NCBI GenBank assembly: GCA_035295985.1
Contig: DATHBT010000348.1
Span: 1 to 13,545 of the forward strand
DNA: 13,545 nt
Direction: 5' to 3'
Source: JAIVGV01 sp035295985
GTDB lineage: Bacteria; Acidobacteriota; Blastocatellia; Pyrinomonadales; Pyrinomonadaceae
Numbering within the stretch: position 1 is the first letter of the stretch; the number at the start of each line of letters is the position of its first letter. The notes under the pieces were generated by a model that did not search any database, had not been told where the DNA came from, and saw only the letters and a program-made list of their open reading frames with translations. A program made the translations under genes and the position numbers. Positions 7,510 through 13,545 of this stretch are shown piece by piece.

Positions 7510-8749
7510 ATTCGTAGCGGAGTGCTTCGATGGGGTCGAGGCGGGCGGCCTTCCAGGCGGGCCAGAGGCCGAAGACTAACCCGACGCCCGCGGAGATGCC
7601 GAGGCCGACGATGATGGCCCAGAGCGGGACGTAGGCGGGCAGCGGCGAGTATCTGTTCATCAGCAGGCTGGCCGCCTCGCCGACCACGAGGCCCGCCACG
7701 CCGCCGATGCCGGTCAGCACGGCCGCTTCGATCAAGAACTGCCAGAGGATGTTGCCGCGCGTCGCGCCCACGGCCTTGCGGACGCCGATCTCTTTCGTCC
7801 TCTCGGTGACGCTGACGAGCATGATGTTCATCACGCCGATGCCGCCGATGAGCAGGGCGACGAAGGAGACGGCCGTGAGCACCAGTGCGGTCGCGCCCGT
7901 TAGCTGGTTGTAGAAGTCCAGCAGGGCGTCCTGCGAGGAGACGCCGAAGTTGTTCGGCGCGCCCGCGGGAACCTGGCGGCGGCGGCGCAGGATGTCCGTG
8001 ACCTCGTCAATCGCCGGGCGCACGTCTGCGCGCGTATGCGGGCGCACGATGATGACGAAAACCGTGTCGGGGACGACGACCTCAGGGTAGTACTTGTGGT
8101 AGGTAGTGAGCGGGACGAAGACCGAGTTGTCGCGCGACTGGCCGAAGAAGTTGCCGAGCGGCTCCATCACGCCGACGACACGGAAAGGCGTGCCGGCCAG
8201 CTTGATCTCCTTGCCTATCGGGTCTTCGTCGTGGAAGAGGGCGCGCACCACGTCCTGCGCGAGCACGCAGACGTTCGAGCGCGCCAGCATGTCGGCGTCC
8301 GAGATGAAGCGCCCGCGCTCGGCGTACTGCGTCTGCGTGAACTCGTAGTGGGGCGTCACGCCGAAGAGGATGGGCGTGTCGGTCTGCCGGCCGCGGTAGC
8401 GCAAGGTCTCCGCCAGCTTGCGGTACATCGGCGAGACGGAGGCCAGCGACTGCGCCTCGCGCCCCAGCGCGTCCGCGTCCTCGATGGTCAACTCCTTGCG
8501 TTGTCGCTCCTCGGCCGAAGGCATCCGCCCGAAAGAAGGGTCGAACTTCGAGATGAAGATCGTGTTCGACCCCAAGCTCTCGATCTGCTCGGCGAAAGCG
8601 CGGTTGAGGCCCTGTATGATCGAGACCATGAAGACGAGCGTCACGACGCCGATGGCGACGCCGAGGATCGTCAGGCCGGAGCGCAGCTTGTTCGCGCGGA
8701 CGGTGTCGAGCGCGATGCCTGCGGACTCTCTGATGTCGTCGAAACTCAT
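7508..8749 (-). CDS. MacB-like ABC transporter permease B (MacB_PCD + FtsX domains)
   Basis: The start is ATG 8749, giving 413 residues that begin MSFDDIRESAGIALDTVRANKLRSGLT. GGAAGG lies 5 bases upstream on the minus strand. The longer open frame to 8842 overlaps the small upstream gene and has no family match. TM1 is about 25-48, then a periplasmic domain of ~235 residues (with one cysteine in RSNVCVLAQDV), then three spans with SVTERTKEIGVRKAVGATR, and a C-terminus PAWKAARLDPIEALRYE. Its last 24 residues are identical to those of permease D, and the DNA there is nearly identical. It begins 20 bp after the stop of the small three-helix protein, so those two are almost certainly co-transcribed. 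It needs a separate ATPase; the one at 10602-11366 is the obvious candidate. Confidence 0.93.
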   Translation of the reverse strand: MSFDDIRESAGIALDTVRANKLRSGLTILGVAIGVVTLVFMVSIIQGLNRAFAEQIESLGSNTIFISKFDPSFGRMPSAEERQRKELTIEDADALGREAQSLASVSPMYRKLAETLRYRGRQTDTPILFGVTPHYEFTQTQYAERGRFISDADMLARSNVCVLAQDVVRALFHDEDPIGKEIKLAGTPFRVVGVMEPLGNFFGQSRDNSVFVPLTTYHKYYPEVVVPDTVFVIIVRPHTRADVRPAIDEVTDILRRRRQVPAGAPNNFGVSSQDALLDFYNQLTGATALVLTAVSFVALLIGGIGVMNIMLVSVTERTKEIGVRKAVGATRGNILWQFLIEAAVLTGIGGVAGLVVGEAASLLMNRYSPLPAYVPLWAIIVGLGISAGVGLVFGLWPAWKAARLDPIEALRYE

Positions 8750-8769
8750 GTTCGCCTTCCGGCCGAGAC

Positions 8770-9081
8770 TCAGGACAGCCGCGTGAAAACGTAAGCGGCC
8801 AGCGCCACAATCACGGGCAGGAGCAGGAGCAGCCAGCCGCACAGCACGATGAGCGAGGGCGGCGTTAGGCGTTTGAACTCAGGTTGTGAGTACTGGCCGT
8901 GGACGATGCTGCCGCCCCATTCCCCGCCGAACCAGATCATCGCGAGCGGGATGCACAGGAAGCCCGCCATGAAGAGGACGGTAAAGACGAACTCACCCGG
9001 CCGCTGCCCCCACGCCCCGACGAGCGCGGCCGTCAGGTAGCTGAGCGCGACAACGCCTGAAACTATGCGCTGCCAGTCCAT
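8770..9081 (-). CDS. Small three-helix membrane protein of unknown function
   Basis: This 103-residue protein has hydrophobic segments at about 6-24, 31-51 and 75-99 and a short polar loop (52-74) with FGGEWGGSIVHGQYSQPEFKRLTPP. I do not recognise a family. Evidence that it is real: it sits tightly between two permease genes (12 bp after permease A, 20 bp before permease B) on the same strand; its ATG at 9081 is preceded by GAGG at 9091-9094 that touches the stop codon of permease A (suggesting translational coupling); and its composition is that of a true membrane protein. It has two cysteines (43 and 81), both within predicted membrane spans. Being encoded inside an export-permease cluster, it could be an accessory subunit, but nothing in its sequence proves this. 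Confidence 0.78.
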   Translation of the reverse strand: MDWQRIVSGVVALSYLTAALVGAWGQRPGEFVFTVLFMAGFLCIPLAMIWFGGEWGGSIVHGQYSQPEFKRLTPPSLIVLCGWLLLLLPVIVALAAYVFTRLS

Positions 9082-9093
9082 CGGCCCACGCCT

Positions 9094-10452
9094 CTACTCC
9101 GCCCGCAGCGCGTCTATCGGGTCGAGCCGCGCCGCCGTCCACGCGGGCCAGAGGCCGCTCACGATGCCGACGGCCGACGAGACGCCGACGCCGAGCACGG
9201 CCGACCACGCCGAGAGCAGCAGCGGAAACCCCATCGCCTTCGAGAGCGCGAAGGCCAACCCGAAGCCGAAGAGGACGCCCGCCGCGCCGCCCGCCGCCGT
9301 CAGCATGACGGCCTCGATCATGAACTGCGTCAGCACGTCGCGACGGCGCGCGCCGACCGCTTTTCGCAGGCCCACTTCCTTCGTCCTCTCCGTCACCGAC
9401 ACCAGCATGATGTTCATCACCACGATGCCGCCGACGACCAGCGAGATGGCGGCGACGCCGACGGTCACGAGGTAGATGTTGTCGGTCGCCTTCGAGTAGA
9501 GGTCTAGGAAGACGGCCTGCGTCTCGATGGTGAAGCCCTCGTCGTCCGCGCCGAAACTGCGGCGGCGCGTCTGCATGACGGCTCGCACCTGCTCCTCCGT
9601 GGCTTCGAGCGAGGCGGCGTCCGGGGCCTGCGCGAAGACGACCATCGTGCCGGCGTTCGCGCCGAAGGTCTTGCGGTAGGTTTCGTAGGGGAGATAGACG
9701 TAGTTGTCGCGCGAGACGCCGAAGATTTTGCCCAGCCGCTCCGGCACGCCGACGATGCGGTACTCGCGCCCCTCGACGCGCACGGTCTGCCCCAAGACCT
9801 GCTCCGGCGCGATGCCGCCGAACAGGTTCTCGACCACGTCCGCGCCCACAATCGCCACCTCGCGCGCCGCCTGCGCCTCGCTCTCCGACCACTCGCGGCC
9901 CGCCTCGACGTTGATGTCGTCAATCGGGAGCATCGAGAGCGTGATGCCGCGTATGAGCACGCCCTCGGACTTCTGGTTGCCGTGCTTGACCGTGCCCGCC
10001 GTGTTGACCGCCACGCCCGTCCACAGGCACAGCGTGCAGTGGCGCATGACGGCCTCGGCGTCCTCGTGCGTCATCTCCCGGCGCTTGTTGTAGCGGATGA
10101 AATCCTCGCGCGAGAGGATGACCTGCGGGCGCTGCGAGACGGAGAAGACGGTCGAGCCTTGCGAGGAGAAGGTCTGAGCGACCGTCTGATCCAGCCCCTT
10201 GATGATCGTCACGACGGCGATGACGGCGGCGACGCCGACGACGATGCCGACGAGCGTCAATCCCGAACGCAGCTTGTTGGCGCGGAGGCTTGCGGAGGCG
10301 AGGCGGAAGGCTTCGAGCGTCGTCCAGACGAAGCGGAAGCGCAGGCGTGCGCCCGCTTGCCGGGGCCTTTTGCCCGCGCCGTTCGGCGTGGCCGCGCCGC
10401 GCGCCGGAAGGGGCGCGCCGAGTCCGTCCCCGATCCTTTCTTCCGTGATCAT
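9094..10452 (-). CDS. MacB-like ABC transporter permease A (MacB_PCD + FtsX domains), N-terminally extended
   Basis: The start is taken at ATG 10452 (452 residues; GGAAG lies two bases upstream, rather close). The open frame continues to 10560 but through sequence overlapping an apparent leader. Unlike the other three permeases it has ~40 extra N-terminal residues rich in Gly, Pro, Ala and Arg before the usual entry RLASASLRANKLRSGLT. TM1 is about 64-86. The periplasmic domain (~87-325) contains a Cys-x2-Cys (Cys139 and Cys142, in RHCTLCLWTG) absent from its paralogs. Three C-terminal spans follow, with SVTERTKEVGLRKAVGARR and the ending PAWTAARLDPIDALRAE. It is the first permease after the ATPase, but a 149-bp gap with a strong hairpin separates them. 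It is followed closely by the small membrane protein. Confidence 0.92.
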   Translation of the reverse strand: MITEERIGDGLGAPLPARGAATPNGAGKRPRQAGARLRFRFVWTTLEAFRLASASLRANKLRSGLTLVGIVVGVAAVIAVVTIIKGLDQTVAQTFSSQGSTVFSVSQRPQVILSREDFIRYNKRREMTHEDAEAVMRHCTLCLWTGVAVNTAGTVKHGNQKSEGVLIRGITLSMLPIDDINVEAGREWSESEAQAAREVAIVGADVVENLFGGIAPEQVLGQTVRVEGREYRIVGVPERLGKIFGVSRDNYVYLPYETYRKTFGANAGTMVVFAQAPDAASLEATEEQVRAVMQTRRRSFGADDEGFTIETQAVFLDLYSKATDNIYLVTVGVAAISLVVGGIVVMNIMLVSVTERTKEVGLRKAVGARRRDVLTQFMIEAVMLTAAGGAAGVLFGFGLAFALSKAMGFPLLLSAWSAVLGVGVSSAVGIVSGLWPAWTAARLDPIDALRAE

Positions 10453-10534
10453 CGCTTCCGCCGGGGGGTTCACGCTCCCCCTGAATGATACTACGGGGCG
10501 GGCCGCAGGTTTGTTTGCGGGGGCGAGATTCGCG

Positions 10535-10577
10535 GCTAAAACGAAGGCGCGGCGCAACAAAGGAGTTGCGCCGCGCC
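10535..10577 (-). terminator. Terminator-like hairpin between the ATPase and permease A genes
   Basis: GGCGCGGCGCAAC (10546-10558) and GTTGCGCCGCGCC (10565-10577) form a 13-bp perfect stem with a 6-base loop. In the direction of the cluster (minus strand) the stem is followed by TTCGTTTTAG. The T-tract is interrupted, so termination may be partial. It lies 24 bp after the ATPase stop. A -10-like TAGTAT further on (minus strand, near 10490) could start a new message for permease A, but no -35 is convincing. Confidence 0.65.
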
Positions 10578-10601
10578 CGCTGGTGCCAGTCCGCCTCGCG
10601 T

Positions 10602-11366
10602 TTACCTGATCCGCTCGTCCTTCTCGATGTTGCCGTCGCGGATGTGGATGATGCGGTGGGCGCGCTCGGCCACGTCGTGCTCGTGCGTGACGACGATGAT
10701 GGTGTTTCCCTCGGCGTGGAGCTTCTCGAAGAGGCCCATGATCTCGTGGCTCGTCTTCGTGTCGAGCGCGCCGGTCGGCTCGTCGGCCAGAAGGATCGAA
10801 GGGTTGTTGACGAGCGCGCGGGCGATGGCGACGCGCTGGCGCTGTCCGCCCGACAGCTCGTTGGGCCGGTGCGTCATGCGGTCGGAGAGTTCGACCGCGT
10901 CGAGCGAGCGCTTCGCCTTCTCGTGGCGCTCGGATGAGCCCATGCCCGCGTAGATGAGCGGCAGCTCGACGTTGTGCAGGGCCGTGGCGCGCGCCAGCAG
11001 GTTGAAGGTCTGGAAGACGAAGCCGATCTCCTGGTTGCGTATGCGCGCCAGTTCGTCGTCGTCCATCTCGGAGACGAGCTTGGAGTTGATCCAGTAGCGG
11101 CCCCGGCTCGGCGTGTCGAGGCAGCCGATGAGGTTCATCAGCGTCGACTTGCCCGACCCCGACGGGCCGATGATGGCGACGTACTCGCCGCGCTGCACGT
11201 CGAAGGAGACCCCCCTGAGCGCGTGCAGCTCCTCCGATCCCATCTGGTAGGTGCGCCAGATGTCGCGCATCGAGATGAGCGCGGCCGGCACGGCGTCGTG
11301 CGCCAGCAGGTCGCCGTGTTCGAGCCGCTCCTCGACGGGCGGCGGTGCGGTCAGCGTGGTGCTCAT
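10602..11366 (-). CDS. MacB/LolD/YknY-type stand-alone ABC ATPase
   Basis: This 254-residue cytosolic ATPase is of the LolD/MacB subfamily, which drives FtsX-fold permeases. Motifs: Walker A GPSGSGKS (67-74), Q-loop Q119 in FVFQTFNLL, signature LSGGQRQ (171-177), Walker B ILLADE (191-196), D-loop GALD and switch histidine H228 in VTHEHDVA. Residues 100-115 (MDDDELARIRNQEIGF) are the typical subfamily stretch before the Q-loop. A ~30-residue N-terminal extension precedes the usual start (LISMRDIWRTYQMG). The ATG at 11366 follows the fusion-protein gene by 14 bp, with purine-rich GAGAAGAGG just upstream. No other ATPase exists in the cluster, so it is the likely motor for all four permeases, a point inferred from gene order. 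Confidence 0.95.
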   Translation of the reverse strand: MSTTLTAPPPVEERLEHGDLLAHDAVPAALISMRDIWRTYQMGSEELHALRGVSFDVQRGEYVAIIGPSGSGKSTLMNLIGCLDTPSRGRYWINSKLVSEMDDDELARIRNQEIGFVFQTFNLLARATALHNVELPLIYAGMGSSERHEKAKRSLDAVELSDRMTHRPNELSGGQRQRVAIARALVNNPSILLADEPTGALDTKTSHEIMGLFEKLHAEGNTIIVVTHEHDVAERAHRIIHIRDGNIEKDERIR

Positions 11367-11380
11367 CCTCTTCTCAGCCT

Positions 11381-12961
11381 CTACTTGGAGTCGCCTTTGT
11401 CGCCGCCCTTCTCGCCCGGCTTGCGTGTCTGCCGCTTGACGGTCGCGCCCTCTTTCAGCGTCCGCAGCACGCGGCTCGGCCCCGTGATCACCTCGACGCC
11501 GTCGGCCAGCCCGCTCGTGATCTCGACGTCCGACTCGCCCGTGATGCCGGTCTCGACCGGCTGGAACTTCACGCGGCCGTTGTCGAGGACGTAAACGCCC
11601 TTCACGTCCTTCGGCCGCTCGCCGCCCGCCTGCTGCGGCTGCGGCTGGCCCTGCTGCTGCCCCGCGCCCTGCGCCGCGGGGGTCGGCGCGGGCTTCTCGA
11701 TGACGGCCTGCAAGGGCACGGCGACGACGTTCTGCTTGACCTTCGTCGTGATGTTGGCCGTCGCCGTCATGCCGGGCCGCAAGGAAAACCAGAGTTCGTC
11801 CGGGATGCCTTCCTTCGTCAGCTCGATGATGACCTTGAACTCCTTGGCCTCCTGCACGTTGACGCGCGTGCCGAGGCCGCCGCCCGTCGTGTCGGACTTG
11901 CCGACCGCGAGCGGGTTCTTCTGAATGACGCGGGCCTCAAGCTCGCGCTCGCCCATCGCGTCCACCTTGACCTTGACGGGCTGGCCGACCTCGACCTCCT
12001 TGATCTCGGTCTCGTCCACGTTGACCTCGACGTTGATCGCGCTCATGTCGGCGATGGTCATCAGGGGCGTCGTCTGGAAGTTGGCGAGCGCGAACTGCCC
12101 CTCGCGCGCCGGGATGTCCGCCACGACGCCGGTCAGCGGCGAGGTCTGCGTGGCCTTCGAGCGCTGCGACGACTGGCCGCGCAGCATCGCCTGCTGCTGG
12201 TTGACGCGCGCCTGCGCCGTGTTGACGCCGACCTGCGCGCGCTGGACGCCGTTTCTGGCCTCCTGCACCGCCACCTTCTGCGTGTTGACGCGCGCCTTCG
12301 CCTCCTCGATGTTGATCCGCTGCTGCTGCAACTGCGCCTCGGCCGTGCGCAGCGCGACGCGCGCGTTGTCCAGACGGTCGCGCGTGTCGTCGTACAGTTG
12401 CCGCGCGGAGACGCCCGCCTCGACCAACTCGGTCTGCCGCTTCAGCTCGCGCTGCGCGATAACGACGTCATTGCGCGCGCGATCCACGGTCGTTTCGGCG
12501 GTGACGACCTGCTGGCGCGCGGCGGCGAGTCCGGCCTCGGCCTGCGCGAGCTGCTGCTGCGCCTGCTGCACGTTCGTCTCGGCCGAGATGACCTGCTGGC
12601 GCGCGTTCTGCACGTCCGAGAATGCCACCTGCACGCCCGCGGCCTGCGCCTCCTGGCTCGACTGCAACTGCGTCGGGTCGAGGCGCACGAGCGGCTGCCC
12701 CATCGTCACCTGGTCGCCGGCCTTCACATAAATCTCTTCGATCCGGCCCGACACCTCGCTCGTCAGGTTGATGAACTTGACGGGGCGGATTTCGCCCGAA
12801 GCCGTCACGGTCGATTTGAGTTCGGGGCGGACGCTGACCTTGACAGTCGTCACCTCCGGCTCGTCCTTGCGGGTCGCGGCGATGCTGATGATGACGACGA
12901 GCGCCAGCACGGCGACGGCCGACACGGCGATGATGATCTTCTTCTTCCGGCTCAGGGCCAT
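11381..12961 (-). CDS. MacA/HlyD-type periplasmic membrane-fusion (adaptor) protein
   Basis: In MacAB/YknXYZ-type systems this adaptor links the inner-membrane permease to the outside or to an outer-membrane channel. The start is ATG 12961 (526 residues): MALSRKKK followed by one membrane span (about 9-29). The longer open frame to 13219 has no sensible N-terminus. The layout is: first beta/lipoyl half (about 40-98, with SGEIRPVKFINLTSEVSGRIEEIYVKAGDQV in the range 55-85); a long Ala/Gln/Glu-rich helical hairpin (about 100-268); second lipoyl half with SPLTGVVADIPAREGQ (274-289); a beta-barrel (about 305-410); a Gln/Pro-rich linker (424-448); a membrane-proximal domain; and a Lys/Gly-rich tail. 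At 526 residues it is much longer than E. coli MacA (371), mainly through the hairpin and linker. No TolC-like gene is in the window. AAGGA lies about 11 bases before the ATG. It is the first gene of the cluster. Confidence 0.93.
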   Translation of the reverse strand: MALSRKKKIIIAVSAVAVLALVVIISIAATRKDEPEVTTVKVSVRPELKSTVTASGEIRPVKFINLTSEVSGRIEEIYVKAGDQVTMGQPLVRLDPTQLQSSQEAQAAGVQVAFSDVQNARQQVISAETNVQQAQQQLAQAEAGLAAARQQVVTAETTVDRARNDVVIAQRELKRQTELVEAGVSARQLYDDTRDRLDNARVALRTAEAQLQQQRINIEEAKARVNTQKVAVQEARNGVQRAQVGVNTAQARVNQQQAMLRGQSSQRSKATQTSPLTGVVADIPAREGQFALANFQTTPLMTIADMSAINVEVNVDETEIKEVEVGQPVKVKVDAMGERELEARVIQKNPLAVGKSDTTGGGLGTRVNVQEAKEFKVIIELTKEGIPDELWFSLRPGMTATANITTKVKQNVVAVPLQAVIEKPAPTPAAQGAGQQQGQPQPQQAGGERPKDVKGVYVLDNGRVKFQPVETGITGESDVEITSGLADGVEVITGPSRVLRTLKEGATVKRQTRKPGEKGGDKGDSK

Positions 12962-13039
12962 CTCTTTCAACTTCCTTCTTAACTGAGGGGGATTGCCTTC
13001 TCTTAACACTAAAAGGGAAAAAACTTCAGGCCGGGCCAA

Positions 13040-13050
13040 ACAATGATTGT
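13040..13050. promoter_or_regulatory. Perfect 11-bp palindrome, possible operator
   Basis: ACAAT-G-ATTGT is a perfect inverted repeat about 80 bp upstream of the fusion-protein start. It stands out in GC-rich DNA and has the size of a helix-turn-helix regulator site. No regulator gene is in the window, so the link is only a guess. Confidence 0.25.
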
Positions 13051-13094
13051 CGCGCAAAGTGCCTGCCCAAGCCAAGCCCGCGTCGGCGGCCGGG

Positions 13095-13109
13095 ACGTAG
13101 CTACTACGT
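13095..13109. promoter_or_regulatory. 15-bp inverted repeat, possible operator
   Basis: ACGTAG and CTACGT flank a 3-bp centre in the divergent region, about 135 bp upstream of the fusion-protein start. Possible regulator site; chance cannot be excluded. Confidence 0.22.
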
Positions 13110-13257
13110 GCGCGTCCGTCCGTCTGTTTCAAAAGAGCGCGCTCTGATCGGGGCCGGCGGGCGGGCGGTCTTCGCCAGCTTTGATGAACGGGGCGGCCGA
13201 AAAGTACGACGCCCGGCACGCGCCCCGCGCCAGCGCGCGGCCGGAGAGTTCGCGCTT

Positions 13258-13285
13258 TTGTTGCGACCCCGATTCGCGCTAGAAT
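13258..13285 (+). promoter_or_regulatory. Candidate promoter for the zinc-ribbon gene
   Basis: TTGTTG (13258-13263), a 16-bp spacer and TAGAAT (13280-13285) form a plausible sigma-70-type promoter on the + strand, about 120 bp upstream of the ATG at 13405. The -10 matches 5 of 6 consensus bases and the -35 matches 3 of 6. Confidence 0.33.
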
Positions 13286-13404
13286 CTAGAACGCTCTGGC
13301 GGCACGGTTCGTTAACAGCCTGCGACTCCTTATCGTCACAAATCTCGGCGCGGGGCCGGCGCGCGGACTGCGCGTGCTCGCCGCGCGCCCGGAAGAGGCG
13401 ACCT

Positions 13405-13545
13405 ATGATCACCTGTGAGAGCTGTCGTTCGGAGAACTGGGACGGCGCGCAGTTCTGCGACGAGTGCGGCAAGTCGCTCCCGCGCCCGGCGTCGGCCGCG
13501 GCCGCGCCCGGCTTCCGCGCGCAGTCCGATCCGGCCGCGCGGCCC
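13405..13545 (+). CDS. Zinc-ribbon protein, N-terminal fragment, truncated by the window edge
   Basis: The first 47 codons of a gene continue past the window. The ATG at 13405 is preceded by GGAAGAGG (13391-13398) at a 6-base spacing, a good ribosome-binding site. Residues 4-7 (CESC) and 18-21 (CDEC) form a CxxC-x10-CxxC zinc ribbon ('zinc-ribbon' / double-zinc-ribbon family style, ending CGKSL). An Ala/Pro-rich linker starts after it. In related bacteria such a ribbon often heads FHA-domain, TPR, adenylate-cyclase or membrane proteins; which applies here cannot be told. It is divergent from the export cluster. Confidence 0.78.
   Translation, partial: MITCESCRSENWDGAQFCDECGKSLPRPASAAAAPGFRAQSDPAARP

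Larger units (their letters stand above)
12962..13404. other. Divergent intergenic region between the fusion-protein and zinc-ribbon genes
   Basis: This is 443 bp without a supported gene. An antisense frame over 13104-13472 is judged a shadow. The half nearest the fusion-protein gene (about 12985-13050) is A/T-richer and should hold the promoter of the export cluster, but I cannot pick a convincing -35/-10 pair. It contains two small palindromes that could be operators: ACAATGATTGT (13040-13050) and ACGTAG-CTA-CTACGT (13095-13109). No RNA gene was recognised. Confidence 0.5.

Noticed and set aside
11345..12982. Long open frame of 545 codons on the + strand, opposite the adaptor gene
   Set aside because: Its product is Arg/Leu/His/Asp-rich low-complexity, typical of antisense frames in GC-rich genes. 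The minus-strand adaptor has clear domains and a normal start.
13104..13472. 122-codon minus-strand open frame in the divergent region, overlapping the zinc-ribbon start
   Set aside because: Its composition looks random, no ribosome-binding site was noted, and it runs antisense to a convincing start with CxxC pairs.

Overview
The window is GC-rich, compact bacterial DNA. The gene content points to Acidobacteriota, plausibly class Blastocatellia: paralogous MacB-type permeases in series, split MacAB systems, an NTF2-like domain gene, a YIP1-family membrane protein and a zinc-ribbon-headed protein. This placement is inference from gene content and style. No rRNA, tRNA or marker gene is present to confirm it.

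Left part (1-3137, all + strand): the 3' end of an NTF2-like domain gene, then the two ATPases of an oligopeptide/dipeptide importer (OppD and OppF types). Between them, coupled to oppD by a GTGA overlap, is a 158-residue coiled-coil protein built from heptads, including four near-identical 21-bp tandem repeats. No Opp permease or binding-protein gene lies in the window.

Middle (3138-4650): an intergenic inverted repeat built from 7-bp units (GTCAGTT type), a YIP1-family multi-pass membrane protein, and then a 33-bp perfect inverted repeat built from a different 7-bp unit (AGCTGTT type). The second repeat encloses a terminator-like hairpin, between the convergent YIP1 and permease genes.

Right part (4648-12961, all - strand, transcribed right to left): a MacAB/YknXYZ-type tripartite ABC export locus in the order membrane-fusion protein, stand-alone ATPase, permease A, a small three-helix membrane protein, permease B, permease C, permease D. 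One ATPase and one fusion protein apparently serve four different permeases. A strong hairpin followed by a short T-rich stretch separates ATPase from permease A. AGCTGTT-type inverted repeats follow the stop codons of permeases B, C and D. The cluster may therefore be several transcription or RNA-processing units rather than one uniform operon.

Right edge (12962-13545): a 443-bp divergent intergenic region with small palindromes, then the start of a zinc-ribbon protein running off the window.

The most unusual feature is the set of four intergenic inverted repeats with 7-bp periodic arms. In two of them the variant 7-mer sits at the mirrored position of both arms, as if one arm had been copied from the other. 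Heptanucleotide short tandem repeats (STRR) are established in heterocystous cyanobacteria. Their arrangement here as long hairpins at the ends of permease genes is worth following up.
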